In this document: one piece after another, positions 1 through 8,546 of the stretch
How the letters are laid out: each line of letters opens with the position of its first letter
How positions within the stretch are numbered: the stretch's first letter is position 1
NCBI GenBank assembly: GCA_038229135.1
Contig: JBBROS010000011.1
Location: 28,391 to 92,390 of the forward strand
DNA: 64,000 nucleotides
Source of the DNA: JBBROS01 sp038229135
Lineage (GTDB): Bacteria > Pseudomonadota > Alphaproteobacteria > Acetobacterales > Acetobacteraceae
Direction: 5' to 3'
The notes under the pieces: generated by a model
What the model was told of the DNA's origin: nothing
The model's database searches: none
Seen by the model: the letters and a program-made list of their open reading frames with translations, nothing else
Program-made: the position numbers and the translations under genes

Positions 1-231
1 TCGGGCACTGCCGGGAGCACGATCGCGCTTCCGGTCACGGCCGCTGGCTCGTCGACTGCAACCGGCCCTGGCAACATCGTTGCGCAGATCAACACGCAGG
101 CTGCAGCCGACGTGACGGTGACGTATGTCTACGACGTTCCGACGACGACGGTTCCCGAGCCTGCCAGCCTCGTCCTGCTGGGCGCCAGTCTGGCTGGTGC
201 CGGCCTGCTGCGTCGTCGCAAGGCGGCCTGA
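1..231 (+). CDS. PEP-CTERM sorting-domain protein, C-terminal end
   Basis: Reading from the first base, this frame gives 76 residues and a TGA stop; the start lies left of the window. It ends in a textbook PEP-CTERM signal: VPEPASL, a hydrophobic stretch (VLLGASLAGAGLL) and a basic RRRKAA tail. In this family the signal is recognised by an exosortase (EpsH type), which processes exported proteins in exopolysaccharide-producing bacteria. The visible part before the signal is rich in Thr, Ala and Gly and has no recognisable domain. A second PEP-CTERM protein lies at 32876-33547 inside the polysaccharide locus. No exosortase gene is visible in the window. Confidence 0.85.
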   Translation, partial: SGTAGSTIALPVTAAGSSTATGPGNIVAQINTQAAADVTVTYVYDVPTTTVPEPASLVLLGASLAGAGLLRRRKAA

Positions 232-288
232 TCCTTCCCGCAAGGGACGGTTCGACGAGGGCGCTGCTTCGGCAGCGCCTTTTCCATT

Positions 289-1062
289 TCAGGTCGTGCC
301 GGTCAGCGCGGCCCAGGTCACTGCCAGGCGGTCGGCGAACGGGCGCTCGCCCGGAGGGCAGCGCCGGTCGAGGTCTCGTCGCGCATAGACCGCCGGGAGC
401 GCGGCGGCCCTGGTGGCGCGCGGCACGGGCGGGCGGGCGGCCAACCAGCCGTTGGCCTGGGTAAGCAAGGCTGCGCGGACGGGGGTGAGGCCGGGGTGGG
501 CCGGGTCGGCGATGACTGCGTGCGGCGTCAGGCCGTGTTCGGCGAGCAGATCCTCGGGCAGCGTGCAGCGGCCCTGGCGCGCGAGGGCGTGGATGCTGCG
601 GAGCTGTCCGGCCAGGCCGTAGGCAGCGCCCCAGGGGCGAAGCGCCTCCGCGTCCGCATGGCCCAGCGCACGGGCGGCGGCGACCATGAGGCCGCCCTGA
701 GCGCCGAGCAGGTAGGCGTCGAAGGCCTCGCGCGTCTCCATCGGTTCGGCCTCCGCCTCGCGGGCCTCCGCCAGGGCGGCGAGGTCCGGCGCGGCCAGGT
801 GCCCGGCGTCGATCGCTTCGCCGAGCGGTGTGGCCACCTCGTGGCGGCGGCGGGCCCCCTCGGCCACCTCGCGCCACCATTGCAGGCGGATCAGCGCGGC
901 GAAGGGCTCGCGCACCGTCTCGCGGGCGCGGGCGAGCTCGTGGTTGAAGGCGTACAGCGCAAACAGCGCCTCGCGCCGGGCTGCCGGGGCGAAGAGGGCC
1001 GTGAAGTAGCGGTCGGGGTCGTGCCGGCGCGCGAACGCGCCGATGTCGGACAATTCAGGCAT
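289..1062 (-). CDS. Squalene/phytoene synthase family protein
   Basis: This 257-residue protein resembles the squalene/phytoene synthase superfamily, close to the alphaproteobacterial group related to mitochondrial NDUFAF6. Family-like features are RYFTALFAPAARREALFALYAFNHELAR near the N-terminus, LQWWREV, and the DAYLLGAQGG/AYGLAGQLRS region. The aspartate-rich pair DxxxD that binds prenyl diphosphate in true synthases is not clear, so catalysis is uncertain; a role in complex I assembly or in hopanoid/carotenoid precursor synthesis are both possible. I placed the start at the ATG giving MPELSDIG, because upstream codons in the same frame have no family-like sequence. It is divergent from sodB. 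Confidence 0.75.
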   Translation of the reverse strand: MPELSDIGAFARRHDPDRYFTALFAPAARREALFALYAFNHELARARETVREPFAALIRLQWWREVAEGARRRHEVATPLGEAIDAGHLAAPDLAALAEAREAEAEPMETREAFDAYLLGAQGGLMVAAARALGHADAEALRPWGAAYGLAGQLRSIHALARQGRCTLPEDLLAEHGLTPHAVIADPAHPGLTPVRAALLTQANGWLAARPPVPRATRAAALPAVYARRDLDRRCPPGERPFADRLAVTWAALTGTT

Positions 1063-1160
1063 GCAACGGAGATGACCGCGGCAGGGCAGGGGCGCAAGCT
1101 TGACGCAAGCGGGGGGCCGCGCCCACTCTCCGCCCGCAATCAACCCTCGAGGACTGCGCC

Positions 1161-1763
1161 ATGGCGTTCGAACTGCCCAACCTGCCCTATTCGACCTCCG
1201 CGCTCGCGTCGCGCCAGATGCAGCAGGAGACGCTGGAGCTGCACCACGGCAAGCACCACCAGGCCTACGTGACGGCGCTGAACGGCTTCGTGGAGAAGGA
1301 CCCGGCTCTGCAGGGCAAGTCGCTGGACGAGATCGTGAAGCTGGCGAACGGCAAGCCGGACATGGCGCCGGTGTTCAACAACGCCGGGCAGCATTGGAAC
1401 CATCTGTTGTTCTGGGAGAACATGAGCCCGACGGGCGGGACGATGCCGGGCAGCCTCGAGAGCAAGATCGTGGCCGATTTCGGCAGCGTGCAGGCGTTCA
1501 AGGACGCGTTCAAGGCGGCCGCCGTGGGCCAGTTCGGCAGCGGCTGGGCCTGGCTGGTGCAGGGTGCGGACGGCAAGCTGAAGTGCACGCGCACGCCGAA
1601 CGGCAGCAACCCGCTGGCCACCGGCGAGGGCACGGCGCTGCTGGGCTGCGACGTGTGGGAGCACAGCTACTACCTGGACTTCCGCAACCGCCGTCCGGAC
1701 TACGTGACGAACTGGCTGGACAAGCTGGCGAACTACGAGTTCGCGGCCAGCCGGCTGAAGTAA
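1161..1763 (+). CDS. sodB: Superoxide dismutase, Fe type
   Basis: This 200-residue cytoplasmic enzyme dismutates superoxide to oxygen and hydrogen peroxide. The four metal ligands are visible: His28 (in LHHGKHH), His81 (in HWNHLLFW), and Asp164 and His168 (in DVWEHSYYLDF). Gln77 in NAGQHWNH sits four residues before the second ligand, as in iron SODs, where manganese enzymes have Gly and a C-terminal Gln; an iron or cambialistic enzyme is therefore inferred. Length matches the family. It is a single-gene unit, divergent from the synthase-family gene and convergent with yajC, with a strong hairpin after the stop. Confidence 0.96.
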   Translation: MAFELPNLPYSTSALASRQMQQETLELHHGKHHQAYVTALNGFVEKDPALQGKSLDEIVKLANGKPDMAPVFNNAGQHWNHLLFWENMSPTGGTMPGSLESKIVADFGSVQAFKDAFKAAAVGQFGSGWAWLVQGADGKLKCTRTPNGSNPLATGEGTALLGCDVWEHSYYLDFRNRRPDYVTNWLDKLANYEFAASRLK

Positions 1764-1807
1764 CGCTGTTGGGGGGGGGCGGCCCTGGTGGCACGACCCT
1801 CACCCAA

Positions 1808-1828
1808 CCCTCTCCCAGGGGGAGAGGG
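1808..1828. terminator. Hairpin between convergent sodB and yajC
   Basis: A 9-bp perfect stem (CCCTCTCCC at 1808-1816, GGGAGAGGG at 1820-1828) with a 3-nt loop is followed by CATTTT on the plus strand. It lies between the 3' ends of two convergent genes and probably terminates sodB, possibly both. Confidence 0.6.
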
Positions 1829-1857
1829 CATTTTCCCGCTCCCCGTTGGCGAGGGCT

Positions 1858-2190
1858 CTACTTCGTGTCGTTCGCGGCCGTTGCGGGCTTCATGACGGTG
1901 CCGATGGTGTCCCGGAGGACCGTGACGCGCAGGTTCGGCGCGATCTCGACTTCGACCTCGTCGGAGCCTTCCTTCACGCGCTGGATGGTGCCGATGATGC
2001 CGCCGCCCGTGACGACGCGGTCTCCCCGGCGCAGCGCGCCCAGGGCGGCCTTCATTTCCTTCTGGCGCTTCTGCTGCGGGCGGATGAGCAGGAAGTAGAA
2101 CACGCCGAAGATGAGCAGCAGCGGCACGAACTGGGTGACGGAGGCCATCACGCCGGCGGCGTCCTGGGCGTAGGCGGGGGAGATGAGCAT
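1858..2190 (-). CDS. yajC: Sec translocon accessory subunit YajC
   Basis: This 110-residue inner-membrane protein is the YajC subunit that associates with SecDF and the SecYEG preprotein translocase. It shows the family layout: a short N-terminus (MLISPAYAQ), one transmembrane segment (about residues 21-40, FVPLLLIFGVFYFLLIRPQQKR), then a cytoplasmic domain with the conserved GDRVVTGGGIIGTI motif. The start is the ATG at 2190, preceded by a region with no family-like coding. secD and secF, which usually follow yajC, are not downstream here; the next gene is the convergent sodB. Confidence 0.95.
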   Translation of the reverse strand: MLISPAYAQDAAGVMASVTQFVPLLLIFGVFYFLLIRPQQKRQKEMKAALGALRRGDRVVTGGGIIGTIQRVKEGSDEVEVEIAPNLRVTVLRDTIGTVMKPATAANDTK

Positions 2191-2271
2191 GTCTTTGTCC
2201 TGTCGAGCGTGCTTGCCGTGCGGTGGGGCGGACCATAGTTTGGCGCCGGACCCCGTCAAGCACAGGACTCG

Positions 2272-3147
2272 ATGAACAAGACCAAGGACCTCCTGGCGCG
2301 CATCGCCGGCGCGCTCGAGCGGCTGGCGCCGCCCCCGAATGCGGCGCCGGACCTGCATGCGGCCGACGCGTTCGTGTGGCATCCGGGGAAGGGCGACGGG
2401 ATGGGGGGTTTGCAGCCCGTGGCCGACGTGTCCCGCGTGGCGGCGGGGCTGCTGCAGGGGATCGACCGGCAGAAGGCACTGGTGCTGGAGAACACCCGGC
2501 GGTTCGCGCGCGGGTTGCCGGCCAACAACGCCATGCTGTGGGGCGCGCGGGGCATGGGCAAGTCGAGCCTAGTGAAGGCGGCGCATGCCGAGGCGAACCG
2601 GGAGCAGCCCGGGAGCCTCGCGCTGATCGAGATCCATCGGGAGGACATCCGCACGCTGCCGCCCTTGCTGAACATGCTGCGGGGGCAGGCGCGGCGCTGC
2701 CTGATCCTGTGCGACGACCTCAGCTTCGAGCGGGAGGATGCGGACTACAAGGCGCTGAAATCGGTTCTGGATGGCGGGATCGAGGGGCGGCCGGCCAACG
2801 TGCTGTTCTACGCCACGAGCAACCGCCGCCACCTGATGCCGCGGGACATGATGGAGAACGAGCGGGCGACGGCCATCAACCCGGGCGAGGCGGTGGAGGA
2901 GAAGGTGAGCCTGTCCGACCGGTTCGGGCTGTGGATCGGGTTCCACGCGTGCGACCAGGACGCGTATTTCGCGATGGTCGAGGGGTATGCCGGGGCGATG
3001 GACCTGCCGATCGGGGTGGAGGCGCTGCGGGCGGCGGCGGCGGAGTGGTCCGTCTCGCGCGGGTCCCGCTCGGGGCGGGTGGCGTGGCAGTTCGTGCAGG
3101 ACCTGGCCGGGCGAATGGGTGAAGCGAGAATGGAGAAAGCGGCATGA
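2272..3147 (+). CDS. DUF815-family AAA-type ATP-binding protein
   Basis: A 291-residue cytoplasmic P-loop protein of the DUF815 family, common beside yajC in alphaproteobacteria but of unknown function. Walker A is GARGMGKSS (residues 91-99) and Walker B is LILCDDL (144-150). They are followed by a sensor-like YATSNRRHLMPRDMMEN segment with basic residues typical of the family. The gene is divergent from yajC, with an 81-bp gap that must hold both promoters. Its stop overlaps the start of the MBL-fold gene by 4 nt (ATGA), so the two are probably translationally coupled. The biochemical role cannot be read from sequence. Confidence 0.85.
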   Translation: MNKTKDLLARIAGALERLAPPPNAAPDLHAADAFVWHPGKGDGMGGLQPVADVSRVAAGLLQGIDRQKALVLENTRRFARGLPANNAMLWGARGMGKSSLVKAAHAEANREQPGSLALIEIHREDIRTLPPLLNMLRGQARRCLILCDDLSFEREDADYKALKSVLDGGIEGRPANVLFYATSNRRHLMPRDMMENERATAINPGEAVEEKVSLSDRFGLWIGFHACDQDAYFAMVEGYAGAMDLPIGVEALRAAAAEWSVSRGSRSGRVAWQFVQDLAGRMGEARMEKAA

Positions 3148-3995
3148 CGCAGAACGCTCCGTATTACCGGCGCCAGGTGGGCGACGCGATCGTGACGGTG
3201 GTGAGCGACGGGTATCTGGACCTGCCGCTCGAGACCATGCAGGGCATTGCGCCCGAGGCGGCGTCGGGGCTGCTGACGGGTCGGTTCCGGCGCCCGACGC
3301 CGCGGCTCGCAATCAACGTGTTCGTGGTGCAGCGGGGCGGGCGGACGGTGCTGATCGACACCGGGTCGGGCGGGAGCATGGGGCCGTCGAACGGGCACAT
3401 GCTGACGAACATGGTGCTGGCGGGGGTGCAGCCGGCCTCGGTGGACAAGGTGGTGCTGACGCACCTGCACCCGGACCATGCGGGTGGGCTGTCCACGCGC
3501 GACGGCAAGGCGGTGTTCCCGAACGCGGAGCTGGCGCTTGCGGAGGAGGAGGCGAAGTTCTGGCTCGAGGAGACGGCCATGGCCACGGCGCCGGCCGAGA
3601 TGCGGCCGTATTTCGAGGGGGCGCAGGCGGCGGCGGCCCCGTATCGCGGGCGCATGACGATGGCCGCGAGCCCCGAGCCCGGCGTCACGCGCATCGCACT
3701 GCCGGGGCACACCCCCGGGCATAGCGGGTATCGGATCGGGGACGGGGCGGAGTCGCTGCTGATCTATGGGGACGTGGTCCACGTGCCGGATGTCCAGGCG
3801 CCGCATCCGGAGGTATGCATGACGTTCGACCAGGATCCGGCCGGGGCGCAGGCGAGCCGGCGGCGGATGTTCGACATGGCGGCGGCGGACAAGCTGCTGG
3901 TGGCGGGCATGCACCATTACTTCCCGGCTTTCTCCCACGTGGCCCGGCGCGGCGAAGGGTTCGAGATCGTGCCGGAGCCGATGTTCGTGGAATGA
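3144..3995 (+). CDS. MBL-fold metallo-hydrolase
   Basis: This 283-residue protein has the metallo-beta-lactamase fold, shown by the zinc-binding HLHPDH motif (residues 107-112), the preceding IDTG, and downstream GHTPGHSGY and YGDVVH segments that supply further ligands. It resembles the quorum-quenching/methyl-parathion-hydrolase-like branch of the superfamily, but the substrate cannot be assigned. No convincing signal peptide is seen, so it is probably cytoplasmic. It overlaps the upstream ATPase by 4 nt and is likely co-transcribed with it. Confidence 0.88.
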   Translation: MTQNAPYYRRQVGDAIVTVVSDGYLDLPLETMQGIAPEAASGLLTGRFRRPTPRLAINVFVVQRGGRTVLIDTGSGGSMGPSNGHMLTNMVLAGVQPASVDKVVLTHLHPDHAGGLSTRDGKAVFPNAELALAEEEAKFWLEETAMATAPAEMRPYFEGAQAAAAPYRGRMTMAASPEPGVTRIALPGHTPGHSGYRIGDGAESLLIYGDVVHVPDVQAPHPEVCMTFDQDPAGAQASRRRMFDMAAADKLLVAGMHHYFPAFSHVARRGEGFEIVPEPMFVE

Positions 3996-4012
3996 CCCGT
4001 CCGTTGGACGGG
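3996..4012 (+). terminator. Short hairpin directly after the MBL-fold gene
   Basis: A perfect 7-bp inverted repeat (CCCGTCC, GTT loop, GGACGGG) starts at the base after the MBL stop codon. There is no T-tract, so it could be a weak terminator or an mRNA-stabilising hairpin before ssb. Confidence 0.35.
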
Positions 4013-4057
4013 GCCCCGTATGTCGGCTAGGTTGCAGCGTGGGATGCGAGGTCTGAG

Positions 4058-4588
4058 ATGGCGGGGACGGTCAACAAGGTGATCCTGGTGGGGCGGCTCG
4101 GGAAGGATCCCGAGACGCGGAGCTTCCAGAACGGCGGCAAGGTCGTGAACATGACCGTGGCCACGAGCGAGACCTGGAACGACAAGGCCTCGGGCGAGCG
4201 TAAAGAGAAGACGCAGTGGCACAACGTGGTGATCAAGAACGACCGGATTGCCGAGAACGCCGAGAAGTATCTGAAGAAGGGCGCCTCGGTGTATATCGAG
4301 GGCACGCTCGAGACACGGAAGTGGCAGGATGCGAGTGGCCAGGACAAGTACACGACCGAGGTGATCGTGGGCCCGTTCAAGGGTGAGCTGACGTTCCTTG
4401 GCGGCCGCGAGGGTGGTGCCGGCGGTGGCCCCGGGGGCGGCCCCGGGGGCGGGATGGGCGAAGGCGGCGGCGGCTATGAGCAGCGCCCGGCCGCACGGTC
4501 CGCACCGGCGGCCCGCGGGGGCGGCGCGCCCTCCTGGGATTCGCCCAAGGGCGGCGGCGGGGATCTCGACGACGAGATCCCGTTCTGA
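4058..4588 (+). CDS. ssb: Single-stranded DNA-binding protein
   Basis: This 176-residue protein binds single-stranded DNA in replication, repair and recombination. The N-terminal OB fold (about residues 1-112) starts MAGTVNKVILVGRLGKDPE and contains WHNVVIKND and YIEGTLETRKWQD, as in bacterial SSB. A Gly-rich disordered linker follows, and the protein ends in the acidic tip DDEIPF that recruits partner proteins. Located just upstream of gyrA on the same strand with a 28-bp gap. Confidence 0.97.
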   Translation: MAGTVNKVILVGRLGKDPETRSFQNGGKVVNMTVATSETWNDKASGERKEKTQWHNVVIKNDRIAENAEKYLKKGASVYIEGTLETRKWQDASGQDKYTTEVIVGPFKGELTFLGGREGGAGGGPGGGPGGGMGEGGGGYEQRPAARSAPAARGGGAPSWDSPKGGGGDLDDEIPF

Positions 4589-4616
4589 CCGCCACGTAAC
4601 GATCTAGGTTGAAAAC

Positions 4617-7370
4617 TTGAGCGCTTCCGACACGTCCGGCCCCGTCACGCCCCCGGTGAACCTCGAAGACGAGATGCGCCGGTCGTATCTCGACTATGCC
4701 ATGTCCGTCATCGTCAGCCGCGCGCTGCCGGATGCGCGGGACGGGCTGAAGCCGGTGCACCGCCGCATCCTGTATGCGATGAACGAGAGCGGCTACACGG
4801 CCGACAAGCCTTATCGCAAGTCCGCCCGCATCGTGGGCGACGTGATGGGCAAGTATCACCCGCACGGCGACAGCTCGATCTACGACGCCATGGTCCGGAT
4901 GGCGCAGAGCTTCAGCATGCGCGTGCCGCTGATCGACGGGCAGGGCAATTTCGGGAGCGTGGACGGCGATCCGCCGGCTGCGATGCGTTACACGGAGAGC
5001 CGGCTCGCGCGCTCGGCGGCGCTGCTGCTCGTGGACATCGACAAGGACACGGTCGACTTCGTCCCCAACTACGACGAGAGCGGCGAGGAGCCGCGGGTGC
5101 TGCCGTCGCGCTACCCGAACCTGCTGGTGAACGGGGCCAACGGCATCGCGGTGGGCATGGCCACCAACATTCCGCCGCACAACCCGGGCGAGGTGATCGA
5201 TGCGGCGCTGCACCTGATTGCGCATCCGGATGCGACGCTCGAGGACCTGATGAAGATCATGCCCGGGCCGGACTTCCCGACGGGCGGCATATTGCTCGGC
5301 CGCAGCGGCATCCGCAGCGCGTTCGAGACCGGGCGGGGCAGCCTGGTGGTGCGGGCACGGGCCGAGTTCGAGGAGATGCGCGGCAACCGGACGGCGATCA
5401 TCGTCACCGAGATCCCGTATCAGCTGAACAAGAACGTGCTGCTCGAGAAGATCGCCGAGCTGATCCGCAGCAAGACGATCGAGGGCGTCTCCGACATGCG
5501 GGACGAGAGCGACCGCGACGGGATGCGGATCGTGCTCGAGCTGCGGCGGGAGGCGACGCCGGAGGTGGTGCTGAACCATCTGTACCGGTTCACGAGCCTG
5601 CAGACGAGCTTCGGCGTGAATTTCCTCGCGCTGGATGGCGGGCGGCCGCGGCTGATGGGGCTGAAGGACGCGCTGACGGTCTGGCTCACGTTCCGGGAGG
5701 ACGTGGTGCTGCGCCGGGCGCGGTTCGAGCTCGAGAAGGCGCGGGAGCGGGCGCACCTGCTGGTGGGGCTGGCCATCGCGGTGGCCAACATCGACGAGGT
5801 GATCCGGGTGATCCGCGCGAGCGCGGACAATGCGGAGGCCCGGGCGGCGCTGACGGGGCGGGACTGGCCGGCGGCCGACATCCAACCGCTGCTGGACCTG
5901 ATCCAGGACCACGGCAACCAGATCGTGGACGGCCACGTGCGCCTGACGGATGCGCAGGCGCGCGGCATCCTGGACCTGCGCCTGGCGCGGCTGACCGGGC
6001 TCGAGCGGGACAAGATCCAGCAGGAGCTGAGCGAGGTGGGCGTGCGCATCACCGAGCTGCTGCACGTGCTGGAGAGCCGGGTGCGGCGGCTCGAGATCAT
6101 CCACGAGGAGCTGGTGGAGGTGCGGGCCGAGATCGCCCGGCCGCGCATGACGGCGATCGTGGATGCGGTGGCGGACCAGGACGACGAGAGCCTGATCGAG
6201 CCCGGGCAGATGGTGGTGACCATCACGCGGGACGGCTTCATCAAGCGCACGCCGCTCGAGACGTTCCGCCAGCAGAACCGTGGCGGGCGCGGGCGCACGG
6301 GCGCCGGCACGCGCGGGGACGACGTGGTGACCCGGAGCTTCAACGCGCACACGCACCAATGGGCGCTGTATTTCAGCACCGGCGGCAAGGTGTTCCGCGA
6401 GAAGGTGTGGCGCCTGCCCGAGGCGGCGCCCACGGCGAAGGGCCGGGCGCTGGTGAACCTGCTGCCGGAGCTGGGCGGCGACGGGATTACGACCGTGCTG
6501 CCGCTGCCGCAGGACGAGAGCTTGTGGGAGGCGCTGCACCTCGTGTTCGCGACGGCGAGCGGCGGCGTGCGCCGCAACCGGCTGAGCGATTTCGGGCGCA
6601 TCCGCAGCTCCGGCATCATCGCGATGAAGCTGGACGAGGGGGACCGGCTGATCGGTGTCGCCACGTGCCGGGAGGGCGAGGACGTGTTCCTGGCGACGAA
6701 GCTCGGGCGCTGCATCCGCTTCCAGATCACGGACGACACGCTGCGCGTGTTCGCGGGGCGCGACAGCCAGGGGGTGCGCGGCATCCGGCTGGGCGAGGGG
6801 GACGAGGTGATCAGCCTGTCCGTGCTGCGGCATGGGCGCGCGGCGGAGAGCGAGGACGAGGACGCACCCGACGAGGCGGCCAACGACGATGCGCCCGAGA
6901 CGGACGAGATCGTGGCCTCGGATGGCGAGATCCTGCTGACGGTGACGGACATGGGCTTCGGCAAGCGGTCGCCTGCCGGGCAGTACCGGGTGACGGGCCG
7001 GGGCGGCAAGGGGATCACGAACATCACGCTGAGTGCCCGCAACGGGTCCGCGGTGGTCGCGAGCTTCCCGGTACGGCCGGGCGACGGGGTGATGCTGGTG
7101 ACGGATGGCGGCCAGGTGATCCGGGCGCCGGCGGACCAGGTGCGCGTGACGGGGCGGGCCAGCATGGGGGTGCGCGTGCTGCGCGTGGGCGAGGGGGAGC
7201 GGGTGACGAGCGTGTTCACCGTGCTCGAGCCGGACGAGCCCGAGGCTGGTGAAGCGGGGGGCGAAGCGGCGGGCGAGGCTGGGGGCGAAGCGGGGGGCGA
7301 AGCGGGGGGCCAAGCGGGGGGCGAGACACCGCCCGCTTCCGTGCCGGACGATGGGGCGCCCGATGCCTGA
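4617..7370 (+). CDS. gyrA: DNA gyrase subunit A
   Basis: This 917-residue protein is the breakage-reunion subunit of DNA gyrase, which with GyrB introduces negative supercoils. The start is TTG, with no better in-frame codon before the conserved region. The catalytic tyrosine is Tyr125 in AAMRYTESR. In the quinolone-resistance region, HPHGDSSIYD carries Ser86 and Asp90 (E. coli Ser83 and Asp87), the drug-sensitive residues. The C-terminal beta-pinwheel has the GyrA box (QQNRGGRGRTG). The protein ends in an unusual low-complexity tail of GGEA repeats encoded by a 12-bp tandem repeat, which overlaps the coaD start by 8 nt. Confidence 0.97.
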   Translation: MSASDTSGPVTPPVNLEDEMRRSYLDYAMSVIVSRALPDARDGLKPVHRRILYAMNESGYTADKPYRKSARIVGDVMGKYHPHGDSSIYDAMVRMAQSFSMRVPLIDGQGNFGSVDGDPPAAMRYTESRLARSAALLLVDIDKDTVDFVPNYDESGEEPRVLPSRYPNLLVNGANGIAVGMATNIPPHNPGEVIDAALHLIAHPDATLEDLMKIMPGPDFPTGGILLGRSGIRSAFETGRGSLVVRARAEFEEMRGNRTAIIVTEIPYQLNKNVLLEKIAELIRSKTIEGVSDMRDESDRDGMRIVLELRREATPEVVLNHLYRFTSLQTSFGVNFLALDGGRPRLMGLKDALTVWLTFREDVVLRRARFELEKARERAHLLVGLAIAVANIDEVIRVIRASADNAEARAALTGRDWPAADIQPLLDLIQDHGNQIVDGHVRLTDAQARGILDLRLARLTGLERDKIQQELSEVGVRITELLHVLESRVRRLEIIHEELVEVRAEIARPRMTAIVDAVADQDDESLIEPGQMVVTITRDGFIKRTPLETFRQQNRGGRGRTGAGTRGDDVVTRSFNAHTHQWALYFSTGGKVFREKVWRLPEAAPTAKGRALVNLLPELGGDGITTVLPLPQDESLWEALHLVFATASGGVRRNRLSDFGRIRSSGIIAMKLDEGDRLIGVATCREGEDVFLATKLGRCIRFQITDDTLRVFAGRDSQGVRGIRLGEGDEVISLSVLRHGRAAESEDEDAPDEAANDDAPETDEIVASDGEILLTVTDMGFGKRSPAGQYRVTGRGGKGITNITLSARNGSAVVASFPVRPGDGVMLVTDGGQVIRAPADQVRVTGRASMGVRVLRVGEGERVTSVFTVLEPDEPEAGEAGGEAAGEAGGEAGGEAGGQAGGETPPASVPDDGAPDA
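7243..7325 (+). repeat. 12-bp tandem repeat encoding the GyrA tail
   Basis: About six imperfect copies of a 12-bp unit (CGGGGGGCGAAG) lie in frame near the 3' end of gyrA and encode GGEA-type repeats. The unit length keeps the reading frame, so copy-number change would only vary tail length. Confidence 0.75.
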
Positions 7371-7863
7371 CCGGAAGACCGGGCTCTACCCCGGTACGTT
7401 CGACCCGGTGACGAACGGCCACATCGACATCATCGCCCGCGCCGCCCGCACGGTGCAGCGGCTGGTGGTGGGCGTGGCGGAGAACGCCGGCAAGGGGCCG
7501 CTCTTCCCCATCGCGGAGCGGGTGGCGCTGGTCGAGGCCGAGATGGCGCCGATCGTGCAGCGGACGGGCACGACGATCGAGGTGCGGCCGTTCAGCGGGC
7601 TGCTGATCGGGTTCGCGCGCGAGGTCCACGCGGGCGTGATCATCCGGGGGCTTCGTGCGGTGTCGGATTTCGACTACGAGTTCCAGATGGCTGGGATGAA
7701 CGCCCGGCTGGACAGCACGATCGAGACCGTCTTCCTGATGGCGAGCGAGCACCACCAGTTCATCTCGTCCCGCTTCGTGAAGGAGATCGCGCGGCTCGGG
7801 GGCGATGTGACGAGCTTCGTGCCGGCCTCCGTGCTGCCGAGGATCCTCGAGCGTGTGAAGTAG
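7363..7863 (+). CDS. coaD: Pantetheine-phosphate adenylyltransferase
   Basis: This 166-residue enzyme transfers AMP from ATP to 4'-phosphopantetheine, the fourth step of coenzyme A synthesis. It shows the nucleotidyltransferase signature YPGTFDPVTNGH with the TxGH motif (Thr17-His20), RGLRAVSDFDYEFQM, and ISSRFVKEI near the C-terminus. Length is typical. I chose the ATG at 7363 (MPDRKTGLYPG), which overlaps the gyrA stop. An earlier in-frame ATG at 7249 lies inside gyrA and would add an Arg/Lys-rich stretch that is only the gyrA repeat read in another frame. Confidence 0.95.
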   Translation: MPDRKTGLYPGTFDPVTNGHIDIIARAARTVQRLVVGVAENAGKGPLFPIAERVALVEAEMAPIVQRTGTTIEVRPFSGLLIGFAREVHAGVIIRGLRAVSDFDYEFQMAGMNARLDSTIETVFLMASEHHQFISSRFVKEIARLGGDVTSFVPASVLPRILERVK

Positions 7864-7925
7864 GGGCGTGTGAAGTAGGGGCGTGTGAAGTAGGGGCGTG
7901 TGAAGTAGGGGCGCGCGAAGTGAAG
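7851..7925 (+). repeat. 15-bp tandem repeat duplicating the coaD stop
   Basis: Four perfect copies of a 15-bp unit (GCGTGTGAAGTAGGG) and one degenerate copy span the last coaD codons and run to the start of the next gene. Because 15 is a multiple of three, every copy repeats the end of coaD in frame, including a TAG stop, so the coaD product is unchanged. The degenerate last copy abuts the ribosome-binding site of the peptidylprolyl isomerase gene. Confidence 0.9.
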
Positions 7926-7934
7926 GAGTTGCCG

Positions 7935-8525
7935 ATGAACCGCCGAGACTTGGGCCGAACATTGCTCATGGCAGGCCTTGCCACACCGATGATGATGGGA
8001 ACCACGATGTCCGACGCCGAAGCCCAGATTACCCTCCCCGCGGGCGAGGACCCGCAGAACACGCTCGTGATGGACCTGAAGGACGGCCGGGTGCTGATCC
8101 GCCTCCGTCCGGACCTGGCGCCCAAGCACGTGGAGCGGGTGAAGATGCTCGCGAAGGAGGGCTTCTACGACGGCACGGTGTTCCACCGCGTCATCGAGGG
8201 GTTCATGGCCCAGGGTGGGGATCCGACGGGTACCGGCACGGGCGGGAGCAAGTACGGCAACGTGCCTGCCGAGTTCAGCAAGACGGCGCACTTCCTGCGC
8301 GGCACGGTGGGCGCGGCTCGGACCGGCGACCCGAACAGCGCCAACAGCCAGTTCTACATCATGTTCGCGCCCGCCACGCACCTCGACGGCCAGTATACCA
8401 TCTGGGGCCAGGTGGTGCAGGGCATGGAGGTGATCGACAAGATCAAGCGCGGCAGCGGCGGCGGCGGCACGGTGCAGAACCCGGACAAGATCGTGCGCGT
8501 TCGGCTGGCCGCGGACGCGAAGTAG
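7935..8525 (+). CDS. Exported cyclophilin-type peptidylprolyl isomerase
   Basis: This 196-residue protein is a cyclophilin-type proline isomerase that helps fold exported proteins. The catalytic-domain motifs are FHRVIEGFMAQGGDPTGTGTGG, RGTVGAART, and NSQFYIMFAPATHLDGQYTIWGQVVQGMEVIDKI. The N-terminus (MNRRDLGRTLLMAGL...DAEAQ) looks like a signal peptide with a twin-arginine start, so a periplasmic location is inferred, possibly by Tat. The start is the ATG at 7935 with AAGGAG seven bases upstream; a GTG 15 bases earlier is in frame but falls in the repeat. Same strand as gyrA-coaD and probably the last gene of that unit. Confidence 0.93.
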   Translation: MNRRDLGRTLLMAGLATPMMMGTTMSDAEAQITLPAGEDPQNTLVMDLKDGRVLIRLRPDLAPKHVERVKMLAKEGFYDGTVFHRVIEGFMAQGGDPTGTGTGGSKYGNVPAEFSKTAHFLRGTVGAARTGDPNSANSQFYIMFAPATHLDGQYTIWGQVVQGMEVIDKIKRGSGGGGTVQNPDKIVRVRLAADAK

Positions 8526-8546
8526 GGTCCGACTTCACGGTAGGGT

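Noticed and set aside
1100..1128. TTGACG upstream of sodB as a -35 element
   Set aside because: No acceptable -10 sequence is found at 16-18 bp spacing.
4377..7313. Very long minus-strand open frame opposite gyrA
   Set aside because: It is rich in Arg, His and Pro and mirrors the gyrA codon pattern, a common effect of high GC; gyrA is certain.
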